Part shown: positions 1 to 8,573 of the stretch, one piece after another
How positions within the stretch are numbered: position 1 is the stretch's first letter
How the letters are laid out: the number at the start of each line of letters is the position of its first letter
DNA from: Bdellovibrionales bacterium
GTDB taxonomy: Bacteria; Bdellovibrionota; Bdellovibrionia; Bdellovibrionales; UBA1609
Direction of reading: 5' to 3'
DNA length: 37,592 nt
Assembly: GCA_015163875.1 (NCBI GenBank)
Contig: JAAOIH010000011.1
Coordinates: 1-37,592 of the forward strand
Notes under the pieces: generated by a model
Told to the model about the DNA's origin: nothing
Seen by the model: the letters and a program-made list of their open reading frames with translations, nothing else
The model's database searches: none
Translations under genes and position numbers: made by a program

Positions 1-83
1 AAAACAAAAAAAAGTACAAAAAAGTTTCTTATGTAATGAAAGTTCCAACTAAAAACTATTACATAGGTTGCGGATACTATCCC

Positions 84-116
84 AAAAAGTAAGGCTTAAA
101 ATAATTAAGTCTTGCC
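84..116 (+). repeat. 33-bp direct repeat, copy 1 (hairpin-forming)
   Basis: Identical over 33 bases to 127-159. It contains a 9-bp stem, AAGGCTTAA and TTAAGTCTT around the loop AATAA, complete in RNA if one G-U pair is allowed. No T-run follows, so it does not look like an intrinsic terminator. Confidence 0.85.
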
Positions 117-126
117 ACGCCTCCCT

Positions 127-159
127 AAAAAGTAAGGCTTAAAATAATTAAGTCTTGCC
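127..159 (+). repeat. 33-bp direct repeat, copy 2 (hairpin-forming)
   Basis: Exact second copy of 84-116, starting 43 bases later and separated by 10 bases. The G-U-containing stem is preserved, giving two tandem identical hairpins. They could come from a recent duplication or be a small dispersed element of this genome. Confidence 0.85.
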
Positions 160-189
160 CGCCACCTCCTAAAATGATACTTATTTTAT

Positions 190-283
190 GGTTTTGATTT
201 TTTTTGCAAAACAAGGCTCTCTGCGACTCAGCCCGAAGGTATGCTTGAGCAGATAGCCTTGTTTTGAAAAAAAAATCAAAACC
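190..283 (+). repeat. 29-bp near-perfect inverted repeat with 36-nt loop
   Basis: Arms 190-218 and 255-283 are reverse complements at 28 of 29 positions; the mismatch is the C at 207 against A at 266. Each arm pairs an A/T tract with a GCCTTGTTTTG-like core. The loop (219-254) has further short pairing (CTG/CAG and CTCA/TGAG). The T-run precedes the GC-rich part on either strand, which is the wrong order for a classical intrinsic terminator. It lies about 75 bases upstream of rpsB. Confidence 0.85.
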
Positions 284-292
284 AAAAACACA

Positions 293-338
293 TCTATCTT
301 AAAAACCTTGGTGTCTATTAAAAAGACCAAAAGATAGA
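293..338 (+). promoter_or_regulatory. Stem-loop just upstream of the rpsB ribosome binding site
   Basis: TCTATCTT (293-300) pairs perfectly with AAGATAGA (331-338), with additional internal pairing possible between TTGG (308-311) and CCAA (327-330). It ends 10 bases before the AAGGAG of rpsB, a position suited to translational control of S2 synthesis. The function is inferred. Confidence 0.45.
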
Positions 339-359
339 GAGGCTAACTAAGGAGACAAT

Positions 360-1259
360 ATGTCAAAAATAAGCATTAAAGAAATGTTAGAAGCAGGGGT
401 ACATTTCGGCCATCAGTCTGATCGCTGGAACCCAAAAATGAAGCCTTACATTTACACATCTAAACAAGGCACTCACATTATAGATTTACAACAAACTTTG
501 CGATACAGCACTATTGCTTTAGAATTTGTAAAAAAATTAGGATCACAGGGTAAAAAAATTGTTTTTGTTGGAACAAAAACTCAAGCTGCTCCAGTTGTAA
601 AAGCTGCAGCTGAATCTTGCGGACAATATTTTGTTGTAAAAAGATGGCTTGGTGGAACTTTAACTAATTTTGCTACAATTAAAAACAGCATTGATTGGCT
701 TAAAAAAATTGATCAAATGAGAGAAAAAGGTCAGCTTGATCAATTTGTTAAAAAAGAAAAACTTCGTATTGAAAAAAAATATATTAAAATGGATGATTTT
801 TTAGAGGGGATTAAAGAATTAAAAGAGGCACCTGATGCAGTTTTTATCATCGACACTGTTAAAGAAAAAACCGCAGTTCTTGAAGCTCGCAAATTAGGAC
901 TTCCTGTAATTGGAGTGGTAGACACTAATGCAAATCCAGAATTAATTGACTACCCTATTCCAGGAAATGATGACTCAATAAAAGCAATTACTTTATTTTG
1001 TCAGGCAGTTGCAGATTCTTACAACGAAGGTAAAAAAGATTTTAAAGAGCAAGTGTCTAATGAAAAATACGACAACAGCTCTAAAGAAAAAACACAAACT
1101 GAAGAAGGCGGCACTGGTAGAAAAATGGTAGCAGCCGGAATGGCAGAAGCAGTTGAGATTGAAGAAGAATTAGAAAGTAAAAAAACAGAAACAATAGACA
1201 AGGCAACTCAAGAACAATTAGACAAATTAAAAAAACAAAGTGAGTGGACTAAAAAATAA
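360..1259 (+). CDS. rpsB: Small-subunit ribosomal protein S2
   Basis: Ribosomal protein S2 of the 30S subunit, needed with S1 for translation initiation. The N-terminus (EMLEAGVHFGHQ, WNPKMKPYIY, HIIDLQQT) and the central KRWLGGTLTNF and VDTNANPELIDYPIPGNDDS segments are canonical. At 299 aa it is longer than the usual 230-260; the extra length is a charged Lys/Glu-rich tail from about residue 235. The ATG has a strong AAGGAG five bases upstream. It is first in a same-strand series and is followed by tsf, the usual partner gene. The structured leader may mediate autoregulation. Confidence 0.98.
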   Translation: MSKISIKEMLEAGVHFGHQSDRWNPKMKPYIYTSKQGTHIIDLQQTLRYSTIALEFVKKLGSQGKKIVFVGTKTQAAPVVKAAAESCGQYFVVKRWLGGTLTNFATIKNSIDWLKKIDQMREKGQLDQFVKKEKLRIEKKYIKMDDFLEGIKELKEAPDAVFIIDTVKEKTAVLEARKLGLPVIGVVDTNANPELIDYPIPGNDDSIKAITLFCQAVADSYNEGKKDFKEQVSNEKYDNSSKEKTQTEEGGTGRKMVAAGMAEAVEIEEELESKKTETIDKATQEQLDKLKKQSEWTKK

Positions 1260-1330
1260 AATCTCGCTAAAAATAAAAAACTAATTAAAAATAAAAATTT
1301 TATTAAAAAATAAAAAACTAGAGGTACAAA

Positions 1331-1978
1331 GTGACAATTTCAGCTGGAATGATTAAAGACTTAAGAAATAAAACTCAAGCCGGAATGCTTGATTGCAAAA
1401 AAGCCTTAGAGGCAAGCAAGGGTGATTTTGAAAAATCAATTGAATGGCTAAGAGCAAAAGGATTAAGCTCTGCTGGAAAAAAATCTGATCGCATAGCTGC
1501 CGAAGGTGGGATTACATCTTACATTCACGCAGGTGGCAGCATGGGTGTTTTATTAGAGGTGAATTCAGAAACAGATTTTGTTGCAAAAAATGAAAGCTTT
1601 AAAGATTTTTGTAAAGATTTATCTTTACACATTGTTGCTCAAAAACCTTTATATGTAAAAGAAGAAGATGTACCTGCTAAAGATATAGAAAAAGAAAAAT
1701 CTGTTTTAAAAGCTAAAGCTTTAGAAGAGGGAAAAAAACCAGAATTTTTAGATAAAATTTTAAATGGACAAATTAATAAATGGTTATCTGATGTTTGCTT
1801 AATGAAACAAAAATTTGTAAAAGATCCAGATGTAACAATCGAAGATGTATTAAAAACTACAATTGCAACTTTAGGCGAAAACATTGTTATACGAAGATTT
1901 GTTAGATGGGAATTAGGTGAAGGCTTAGAAAAAAAGAAAGAAGATTTTGCAGCAGAAGTAAAAGCTCAATTAAATTAA
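1331..1978 (+). CDS. tsf: Elongation factor Ts
   Basis: Guanine-nucleotide exchange factor that regenerates EF-Tu-GTP. The UBA-like N-terminus ([19 protein letters not shown]) and the TDFVAKNE exchange motif at residues 81-88 are clear. At 215 aa it is a compact EF-Ts, shorter than the 283-aa E. coli protein but normal for many bacteria. It starts with GTG, preceded by GAGG at 1321-1324. It lies 71 bases after rpsB across a very A/T-rich spacer and is probably cotranscribed. Confidence 0.97.
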   Translation: MTISAGMIKDLRNKTQAGMLDCKKALEASKGDFEKSIEWLRAKGLSSAGKKSDRIAAEGGITSYIHAGGSMGVLLEVNSETDFVAKNESFKDFCKDLSLHIVAQKPLYVKEEDVPAKDIEKEKSVLKAKALEEGKKPEFLDKILNGQINKWLSDVCLMKQKFVKDPDVTIEDVLKTTIATLGENIVIRRFVRWELGEGLEKKKEDFAAEVKAQLN

Positions 1979-2001
1979 ACAAAATTAAACAAAACAAAAT
2001 T

Positions 2002-2712
2002 ATGTCAAAAATTTATAAACGCGTTTTATTAAAAATTAGTGGCGAAGCTTTGGCTGGCAGCGCAAAACAAGGCATTGACTTAAGCGTTCTTGATCAACTT
2101 GTAGAAGATATTTTAAAAGCTCATCAAACAGGAGTGCAAATCGGAATTGTTATCGGTGGAGGTAATATTTTTAGAGGTGTATCGGCTGCAACTCAAGGAA
2201 TGGACAGAGCAAGTTCTGACTATATGGGAATGCTTGCAACTTGTATTAATAGTTTAGCACTTCAAGATGCTTTAGAAAAACGCGGATTAGAAACTAGATT
2301 GCAAACAGCTATTGAAATGTCATCAATTGCCGAAGCTTATATTCGTAGACGAGCAGATAGACATTTAAATAAAAATCGCATTGTTATTTTTGGAGCAGGA
2401 ACAGGAAGCCCTTATTTTACAACCGACACAGCCGCTGCACTAAGGGCAACTGAACTTGGAGCAGATATTTTATTAAAAGCAACTAATGTAGAAGGGGTTT
2501 ACGACAAAGATCCACAAGATAACAAAGATGCTAAAATGTATAAACAAGTTTCTTACTCTGATGTATTAAATAAAAAATTAAAAATTATGGACTACACCGC
2601 TATTACTTTATGCATGGAAAATAATTTACCTATTATAGCTTTTAATTTACATAAACCTGGAAATATAGCCGAGGTTATTAAAAGCCAAAGCATAGGAACT
2701 TTAATTTCTTAA
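2002..2712 (+). CDS. pyrH: Uridylate kinase (UMP kinase)
   Basis: Phosphorylates UMP to UDP with ATP, the step that feeds UTP and CTP synthesis in the cytoplasm. The amino-acid-kinase fold is recognisable: KISGEAL near the N-terminus, IGGGNIFRG, the DYMGMLAT segment and [19 protein letters not shown]. Length (236 aa) is standard for the hexameric bacterial enzyme. The 23-base gap after tsf is A-rich and shows no good Shine-Dalgarno site, so translation may rely on coupling or on an unstructured start. The order tsf-pyrH-frr is widely conserved. Confidence 0.98.
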   Translation: MSKIYKRVLLKISGEALAGSAKQGIDLSVLDQLVEDILKAHQTGVQIGIVIGGGNIFRGVSAATQGMDRASSDYMGMLATCINSLALQDALEKRGLETRLQTAIEMSSIAEAYIRRRADRHLNKNRIVIFGAGTGSPYFTTDTAAALRATELGADILLKATNVEGVYDKDPQDNKDAKMYKQVSYSDVLNKKLKIMDYTAITLCMENNLPIIAFNLHKPGNIAEVIKSQSIGTLIS

Positions 2713-2722
2713 AAGGCCAGCT

Positions 2723-3280
2723 ATGACAAAAGAAGTTTTAGATACTGCAAAAAATAATATGTTAAAAAGTATTGAATCTTTAAAACAAGATTTACAAAAA
2801 ATCAGAACTGGCCGTGCAAATGTGTCAATGCTTGATGGAATTATGGTTAACTATTATGGACAAAGCACATCACTTAGCCAAGTTGCCACAATAGCTTGCC
2901 CAGATGCTAAAACTTTTAGCATCACACCTTGGGAAACAAATGTTTTAAAAGATATAGAGGCATCTATTTTAAATTCTGCATTGGGAATGGCTCCGATTAA
3001 TGACGGAAAAATGATAAGAATAAAAGTTCCAGAACTAACCGAAGACAGAAGAAAAGATTTGGTAAAGCAGATGAAAACCAATTTAGAAAAAGTTAAAATT
3101 AGTATTCGTAATATTCGCAGAGATGCAAACGAACACTTTAAAAAATTACAAAATAATAAAGACATAACAGAAGACGAAAAAAAACAATGCGAAGACGAAG
3201 TACAAAAATTTACAAATAATTATATTGATCAAGTAGGACAATTAGGCGAAGCAAAAACCAAAGAACTTATGACAGTTTAA
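2723..3280 (+). CDS. frr: Ribosome recycling factor
   Basis: Splits post-termination ribosomes together with EF-G. The 185-aa length and the motifs LQKIRTGRANVSMLDGIMVNYYG, APINDGKMIRIKVPELTEDRRKDL and ISIRNIRRDAN mark the family. It begins 10 bases after pyrH with AAGG upstream of the ATG and ends 7 bases before uppS, so it lies in the same transcript. Confidence 0.98.
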   Translation: MTKEVLDTAKNNMLKSIESLKQDLQKIRTGRANVSMLDGIMVNYYGQSTSLSQVATIACPDAKTFSITPWETNVLKDIEASILNSALGMAPINDGKMIRIKVPELTEDRRKDLVKQMKTNLEKVKISIRNIRRDANEHFKKLQNNKDITEDEKKQCEDEVQKFTNNYIDQVGQLGEAKTKELMTV

Positions 3281-3287
3281 ATATTCT

Positions 3288-4031
3288 ATGAATAACTTAA
3301 ATCATATTGCTATTATTATGGATGGCAATAATCGTTGGGCAAAAAATACAAACTCAACAAGCTCTTTTACAGGTCACACAGAAGGCCTTAAACAAGCAAG
3401 AACTATTATTGAGTATTGTGCTAAAATAAAATTAAATTACTTATCTTTATTTGTGTTTAGTACAGAAAATTGGAGCAGACCTAAAACAGAAATTACTTTT
3501 TTAATGAAGCTGCTAGACAACAGCGTTCAAAAAGAATTACCTTTGTTAATAAAAAATAATATACAACTACACCTTATAGGTGACCTAGCACCCCTCCCAA
3601 AAAAAACAAAAGATAGTCTTTTAGCTGTGGTAAAAAAAAGTAAACAATGCACTGGATTGCGTTTAATTTTAGCTATTAATTATGGCGGAAGACTTGATAT
3701 CACCCAAGCCTGTCAGTCTTATATTAAAGAGCAAGTGTCTAAAATTATAGAAAAAGACAATGGCTCTTTGTCTAAAAAACTATTAACTATTTCTGATAAC
3801 TTAAATGAAAAAAAATTAAACAACTTTATGTATTCATCTATTGCCCCAGATCCGGATTTAATTATAAGAACTAGCGGCGAAACTCGTTTGTCTAATTTTT
3901 ATTTGTGGTCATCAGCTTATAGCGAAATTATGTGGACAGATAAACTTTGGCCAGATTTTCAACCAAAAGATTTGCAAAATTGTATTAATGATTTTAAAAA
4001 TAAACAAAGACGGTTTGGAAGCAGGGCTTAA
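3288..4031 (+). CDS. uppS: Undecaprenyl diphosphate synthase
   Basis: Makes the C55 lipid carrier for peptidoglycan and LPS by cis-condensation of isopentenyl diphosphate. The active-site IIMDGNNRWAK (Asp at residue 12) is present, with FSTENWSRP and the signature IIRTSGETRLSNFYLWSSAY followed by EIMWTDKLWPDF. At 247 aa it is of normal size. It follows frr by 7 bases with no clear ribosome binding site. The next gene, cdsA, starts 19 bases downstream. Confidence 0.97.
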   Translation: MNNLNHIAIIMDGNNRWAKNTNSTSSFTGHTEGLKQARTIIEYCAKIKLNYLSLFVFSTENWSRPKTEITFLMKLLDNSVQKELPLLIKNNIQLHLIGDLAPLPKKTKDSLLAVVKKSKQCTGLRLILAINYGGRLDITQACQSYIKEQVSKIIEKDNGSLSKKLLTISDNLNEKKLNNFMYSSIAPDPDLIIRTSGETRLSNFYLWSSAYSEIMWTDKLWPDFQPKDLQNCINDFKNKQRRFGSRA

Positions 4032-4050
4032 AAATTTTAAAAAGGGTTTA

Positions 4051-4893
4051 ATGAAAAAGAAAAATTTTATTATCAGAGTCATAAGTGTCTTGACATTAAT
4101 TAGTACTTTGTATTTTAGTCACTATTTTTATGGCCTGTACGGCTTAAGTTTTTGTTTATTTATTTATGCACTTCAAGTAAATAGAGAAATGCATCAATTA
4201 TTATTTTCAGAAAATTTAGTTTCAAAGCTTTTTTATTATTCAAATTTAATATTAAGTAGTATTTGTCTGTTTGTTGCATACATTACTCCTATTTACATGG
4301 CCCTGCCTTTGTTAGTTTTTTTTATAGTATTACAAATTTTATTTAGTTTTTTTGAATCCAAAAAAAGAAATAGTATCGAGCACACTACTGAATTAATATT
4401 TAAAAATTTATTTTTAATTTTTTATTTTATAATTGGAGCAATGTCATGTATTAGGCTTATTAATTCTCCAATGGGGCTTCCGTTATTTATTATTATGTTA
4501 ATTTCTGTAGGATCTGTTGATATTTTTGCATACATTGGAGGTAGTTTTTTTAAAGGTCCAAAATTACTAGAATATATATCACCTAATAAAAGTATATCTG
4601 GAGCAATTACAGGCTTAATTATGGGTACAATTACGGGCGTAATAAGTTTTAAATATTATTTTCCAGAATTATCACTGTTAATAACAATTCCATTTTCGTT
4701 GTCAGTGTCAGTTGTGTCACAGGTGGGGGATTTAATAGAATCTGCATTTAAAAGAAGTGCTAACAAAAAAAATTCTGGCAATTTTTTACCAGGCCACGGA
4801 GGCCTGCTAGACAGAGTAGACAGCATTTTGTTAACAGCTCCTTTATTTTTTTTCATATCTTGGACGCTGGTCTATGTTATGGTAAAAAATTAA
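4051..4893 (+). CDS. cdsA: Phosphatidate cytidylyltransferase
   Basis: Inner-membrane enzyme converting phosphatidic acid and CTP to CDP-diacylglycerol for phospholipid synthesis. The protein is almost wholly hydrophobic, with several membrane spans, and carries the C-terminal signature ending GHGGLLDRVDS at about residues 248-258. I chose the ATG at 4051 (280 aa), which has AAAGGG upstream; the open frame extends to 3988, but that start would overlap uppS by 44 bases and add a non-hydrophobic leader. dxr, often found next to this gene, does not follow. Confidence 0.95.
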   Translation: MKKKNFIIRVISVLTLISTLYFSHYFYGLYGLSFCLFIYALQVNREMHQLLFSENLVSKLFYYSNLILSSICLFVAYITPIYMALPLLVFFIVLQILFSFFESKKRNSIEHTTELIFKNLFLIFYFIIGAMSCIRLINSPMGLPLFIIMLISVGSVDIFAYIGGSFFKGPKLLEYISPNKSISGAITGLIMGTITGVISFKYYFPELSLLITIPFSLSVSVVSQVGDLIESAFKRSANKKNSGNFLPGHGGLLDRVDSILLTAPLFFFISWTLVYVMVKN

Positions 4894-4936
4894 ATTCTTT
4901 ATTGCCCCTAAGTATTTTTTTATACACAATGTTGTC

Positions 4937-6730
4937 ATGGATATTATAATTAACTTTATTACTAATGTACTTTCAAGTGTTGGGCCTTTTATTTTACTAC
5001 TAGGTATTTTAATTTTTATTCACGAATTTGGACATTTTATTATTGCCAAATATTGTGGCGTAAAAGTTGAAATTTTTAGTCTTGGATTTGGCAAAAAAAT
5101 TCTACAATACACTGCTAAAAGTGGGACTTGTTATTGTATATCTCTTATTCCATTGGGAGGTTATGTAAAAATGTATGGGGAGTCTCCTGGCGTAAAAATA
5201 CCAAAAGAGAGTCAGCATTTAGCCTTTACTCACAAAAATGTTTATCAAAGAATTGCCATTGTTATAGCCGGCCCTTTAATGAATTTATTTTTAGCAGCTT
5301 TTATTTTTTCTGGTCTTGGTTATTTTGGAGAGCAGGTTCCATCATCTAATTTAGGTGATGTTGTTGTAAAATCTGAAGCTTATAAAGCTGGATTTAGATC
5401 TGGAGATAAAATTTTATCTTTAAATCAAAAAAAAATATCTAATTTTTTAGAAATTAACCAATACATAGAGGGTCGTCCTAATAAAAAAATTACTGCTTTA
5501 ATTAAACGAAATAACTCATCTAAAAAAGAAATTGTTTTTACTACTATAAAAATTAAAAATCCTAATCCAGTTGCAGAAAAAGAACAGATTGGGTTTTTGT
5601 CTGGAATAGGTTACACATCACAAAGCCCTATTGTTTGGGTTCAAAAAAGTTCGCCTATATTTAGCTTAATAAATTCTTTTGACGCTAAGGTTGATGATGG
5701 CATTAGTGCTAAAAAATCTGATGGCATTAGTGCTAAAAAAAACTCACATAATATTATAAAAATTTTATCTATAAATAAAAAACCTATTAAATATTTATGG
5801 GAGCTAAAGCAAGAGCTGGTACAGGCAATACTAAGCAATAAAAAAACTATTGTATTACAAACAGGAAAAAGTGTTAGTAGTTTTAATATTAAGCTATCCC
5901 CCTCCCCTGCAAATATTGTTATAAACAAAATAAGTTTATTAAAACATATTAGAAAAAAAACTAATATTAATAAAATTAACACAAAAAATATTTTTAACTT
6001 ACTTAAAATAAAATCTTGCGACCTGTGTTTAGGTTTAGTAAAAAAAGACAGCCCAGCACACAAAGCTGGGTTAAAAGCTACAGACAGACTTTTTAGTATA
6101 AACAATAAATATTTAAATCACTGGGGAGACACTCCAAAAATTATTAAATCATTTAAAGAGGGACAAAGAGCTTTATTGATTAAATTTATTAGAAATAATA
6201 AAATACAAACTACCGAGCTTACTCCAAAGGCTACTAAAATAAATTTACCAACTGGCGAAATAGAAACTAGGTTTATGGTAGGCATTGCACCTTTAATTGA
6301 TTTAAGCATAAGGTTTACTCCAAGAAAAGTAACTGGTCTGTTAAATATTATTAATTACGGCTGGTCTGAAGCAATCAAATGGACAAAACTTACAATGTTA
6401 AGCGTTGCAAGAATGTTTCAAAATAAAGTATCTTCAAGAAATTTAGCTGGAGTTTTAAGCATTGGCAAAATGGCTAAAGACTCTTTAGATGTTGGTTGGT
6501 ATGCATTTTTTAGATTAATGGCTATAATATCTATTAATTTATTTTTATTAAATTTATTACCAATCCCCGTGCTAGATGGTGGACATCTATTAATTTACAT
6601 AATAGAAGTTATCCGTGGAGGAAAAAAAATTAGCTTACGCAAAATTGAAATTGCACAAGGAGTTGGTTTTATATTATTAATAAGCTTAATGTTTTACTCT
6701 TTGTTTAACGACATTATGCGTTTTTTATAA
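4937..6730 (+). CDS. rseP: RseP-type site-2 zinc metalloprotease
   Basis: Intramembrane protease that cleaves membrane-bound anti-sigma factors and leftover signal peptides. The zinc site HEFGH is at residues 29-33 in the first membrane span, and the second active-site segment NLLPIPVLDGG at about 539-549. Two PDZ-like regions lie between (about residues 120-180 and 365-420; the second contains GLVKKDSPAHKAGLKATDRL). At 597 aa it is much longer than the roughly 450-aa E. coli enzyme; the excess falls between the PDZ parts and includes a tandem DGISAKK repeat at 5696-5740. It starts 43 bases after cdsA. Confidence 0.94.
   Translation: MDIIINFITNVLSSVGPFILLLGILIFIHEFGHFIIAKYCGVKVEIFSLGFGKKILQYTAKSGTCYCISLIPLGGYVKMYGESPGVKIPKESQHLAFTHKNVYQRIAIVIAGPLMNLFLAAFIFSGLGYFGEQVPSSNLGDVVVKSEAYKAGFRSGDKILSLNQKKISNFLEINQYIEGRPNKKITALIKRNNSSKKEIVFTTIKIKNPNPVAEKEQIGFLSGIGYTSQSPIVWVQKSSPIFSLINSFDAKVDDGISAKKSDGISAKKNSHNIIKILSINKKPIKYLWELKQELVQAILSNKKTIVLQTGKSVSSFNIKLSPSPANIVINKISLLKHIRKKTNINKINTKNIFNLLKIKSCDLCLGLVKKDSPAHKAGLKATDRLFSINNKYLNHWGDTPKIIKSFKEGQRALLIKFIRNNKIQTTELTPKATKINLPTGEIETRFMVGIAPLIDLSIRFTPRKVTGLLNIINYGWSEAIKWTKLTMLSVARMFQNKVSSRNLAGVLSIGKMAKDSLDVGWYAFFRLMAIISINLFLLNLLPIPVLDGGHLLIYIIEVIRGGKKISLRKIEIAQGVGFILLISLMFYSLFNDIMRFL
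5696..5740 (+). repeat. In-frame 24-bp tandem duplication inside rseP
   Basis: A 24-bp unit at 5696-5719 is followed by 21 identical bases at 5720-5740. It encodes DGISAKKS then DGISAKKN in the linker between the PDZ regions. The length is a multiple of three, so the frame is kept. It looks like a replication-slippage duplication. Confidence 0.85.
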
Positions 6731-6742
6731 AAAAATATTTTT

Positions 6743-7480
6743 ATGTTTTTATTATCTGTAGACACAAGCTCTGTTATGGGCAGCCTAAGCATTGTTAAAA
6801 CTAACAAGTCATCTTACAATTGTTTGTCGCAAAAAAAATGGACAAGTGATAAAAATAAACAATCTCACGATCAGGTAATTACTGTTTTTTTACAAGAGGC
6901 ATTACAAGAGGCCGGCATAAGTTTAAAACAATTAAAACTTATTATTTGTGGAGTTGGGCCTGGAAGCTTTACTGGTATAAGGGTAAGCGTTAATTTTGCA
7001 AAAAGCTTGGCATTTAGTTTAAAAATTCCAATTGTGCAAGTTAGCTCTTTAGAATCTTTAGCTTATCAAAATAAAAAAAAACTTATTAAAACTGATAATA
7101 AAAAAGATGCATTGCTTTCGTTAGTTCACGCATTTAGTAAAAAAATATATTTGGCCTCTTATTGTTCTTTAAATTTTTCTACTATTTTAAAAAAACAAGT
7201 TATTAATTATGATCAATTAGAAGACTTACTTAGTTTGCAAAATATAAATTGCTGGCATATCTCTGGAGACGCTTATCCTTTATTTAAAAAATATTTTTCT
7301 GACTCTATTAAAGAAAAATTTAAAATTTATCCTAAAATTGCATATCCTTGTTCTTTAAATATGATAGAATTATTTTTACAAAATTCTGAAAAACAAAAAA
7401 ACACACTTGATTGGAAGGGCTTAATGCCGTTATATATCAGAAGCTCTTCTGCAGAAGAACTTTTAAATAAAAAAAAATAA
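6743..7480 (+). CDS. tsaB: tRNA t6A biosynthesis protein TsaB
   Basis: Partner of TsaD in making N6-threonylcarbamoyladenosine at position 37 of ANN-decoding tRNAs. The N-terminal LLSVDTSSVMGSLSIV and the signature GPGSFTGIRVS (residues 72-82) identify the family. At 245 aa it is near the usual length, with a weakly conserved second half typical of TsaB. It sits 12 bases after rseP and one base before the rluD-like gene, so the three are likely cotranscribed. TsaD, TsaC and TsaE are not in this window. Confidence 0.93.
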   Translation: MFLLSVDTSSVMGSLSIVKTNKSSYNCLSQKKWTSDKNKQSHDQVITVFLQEALQEAGISLKQLKLIICGVGPGSFTGIRVSVNFAKSLAFSLKIPIVQVSSLESLAYQNKKKLIKTDNKKDALLSLVHAFSKKIYLASYCSLNFSTILKKQVINYDQLEDLLSLQNINCWHISGDAYPLFKKYFSDSIKEKFKIYPKIAYPCSLNMIELFLQNSEKQKNTLDWKGLMPLYIRSSSAEELLNKKK

Positions 7481-7481
7481 C

Positions 7482-8567
7482 ATGACTAAATTAAAAGAAA
7501 TTATTATTACCGCTGAGCAAAAAGATGATGGATTGCGACTAGATATTTTTATTAGCACTTTGCCAGAGGTGGATTCTAGAAGTTTGTCTCAAAAAATAAT
7601 AAAAAATAATTTAGTAAAAAATAAAAAAACTCAACAAGTTTTAAAAACCTCTTATACAGTAAAAGAGGCTGACATTTTTATTATTCAAATGCCTGAGCAA
7701 AAAACTGACAACAGCCTAAAACCATGGAATGGAAAGCTAGATATAATTTTTGAAGACGAACATCTAGCAGTTATTAATAAAGACTCAGGAATTGCAGTGC
7801 ACCCCTCGATAGGTCATCAAGAAAAAACTTTAGTTAATTTATTACTTCACCACTGTCACTCTTTGTCTATGGGGTTTAATGAAGAGCGACCAGGCATTGT
7901 TCATAGAATTGACTTGCAAACAAGTGGGCTGTTAGTGATAGCTAAAAATAATAAAAGTCATGCTTTTTTAGCAGAGCAATTTAAAAATAAAACCACTCAT
8001 CGAAAGTATTGGGCTTTAATATTTGGTCAAAGCTCCCCCTCCCAGGGAAGTATTATTAGTTGGTTAAAAAGAGACCCTAAAAATAGAAAAAAATTTGCAA
8101 GTATAACTAAAAATACTAAAAAAGAAGTTGCAGTTGTGCCTAGTGACTCGCCTTTGGTAACTCCTTTGGTAAACACAGATAAAGAAAAAAATACTTTGGA
8201 GTCAAAAAAATCTAGTGCTAAGCAGGCAATCACACATTATAAAACTTTAAAAGAACATAGTTGTGGAGTTAGTTTAGTTGAGTGCCAATTACAAACTGGA
8301 CGCACTCATCAAATCAGAGTTCATATGTCAGAGAAGGGAAATTCTATATTGGGTGACGATTTATATGGAAGACCAAGCAGGTGGAAGTCTGTTAAAGATT
8401 TACCTATACAAAATTTAGCAAAAAACTTAGACCGACTTGCATTGTGTGCTTTTGAACTTGGTTTTGTTCACCCAGTAACAAAAAAAGAACTAATGTTTAA
8501 AATAGGAATTCCAGAAAATCTAAAAGAGCTAATGACCAAGCTAAATTTTCAAAACCTAGTAAATTAG
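7482..8567 (+). CDS. rluD: RluD-family pseudouridine synthase with S4 domain
   Basis: Isomerises uridines to pseudouridine in rRNA, probably 23S. An S4 RNA-binding domain spans roughly residues 18-70; the catalytic domain has IVHRIDLQTSGLLVIAK with the catalytic Asp at 144, and QTGRTHQIRVHM further on. The family (RluA/C/D) is certain, but the exact target site is not; RluD is the best guess from the N-terminal S4 domain. A low-complexity insertion near residues 215-245 contains SPLVTPLV, encoded by a small duplicated stretch. Last gene of the forward operon. Confidence 0.9.
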   Translation: MTKLKEIIITAEQKDDGLRLDIFISTLPEVDSRSLSQKIIKNNLVKNKKTQQVLKTSYTVKEADIFIIQMPEQKTDNSLKPWNGKLDIIFEDEHLAVINKDSGIAVHPSIGHQEKTLVNLLLHHCHSLSMGFNEERPGIVHRIDLQTSGLLVIAKNNKSHAFLAEQFKNKTTHRKYWALIFGQSSPSQGSIISWLKRDPKNRKKFASITKNTKKEVAVVPSDSPLVTPLVNTDKEKNTLESKKSSAKQAITHYKTLKEHSCGVSLVECQLQTGRTHQIRVHMSEKGNSILGDDLYGRPSRWKSVKDLPIQNLAKNLDRLALCAFELGFVHPVTKKELMFKIGIPENLKELMTKLNFQNLVN

Positions 8568-8573
8568 TGCCGA

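Larger units (their letters stand above)
1..359 (+). promoter_or_regulatory. Non-coding, structured leader upstream of rpsB
   Basis: No convincing gene lies in these 359 bases. Seen directly: a 7-bp stem at 31-37/58-64 (ATGTAAT/ATTACAT) enclosing a smaller AGTT/AACT stem; two copies of a 33-bp repeat; a 29-bp inverted repeat; and an 8-bp stem at 293-300/331-338 just before the ribosome binding site. The rpsB site is AAGGAG at 349-354, five bases before the ATG. S2 autoregulates rpsB-tsf through a structured 5' leader in E. coli, so a control role for some of these hairpins is plausible, but that is inference and I do not recognise the E. coli motif. I could not place a confident promoter. Confidence 0.5.

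Noticed and set aside
84-159. Two repeats with a short spacer as a CRISPR remnant
   Set aside because: Only two copies with a 10-base spacer, no cas genes, and spacing far below CRISPR spacers; treated as a hairpin repeat.
5641-6105. 154-codon open frame antisense to rseP
   Set aside because: It mirrors the A/T-rich rseP coding frame, has no ribosome binding site and shows no recognisable domain.
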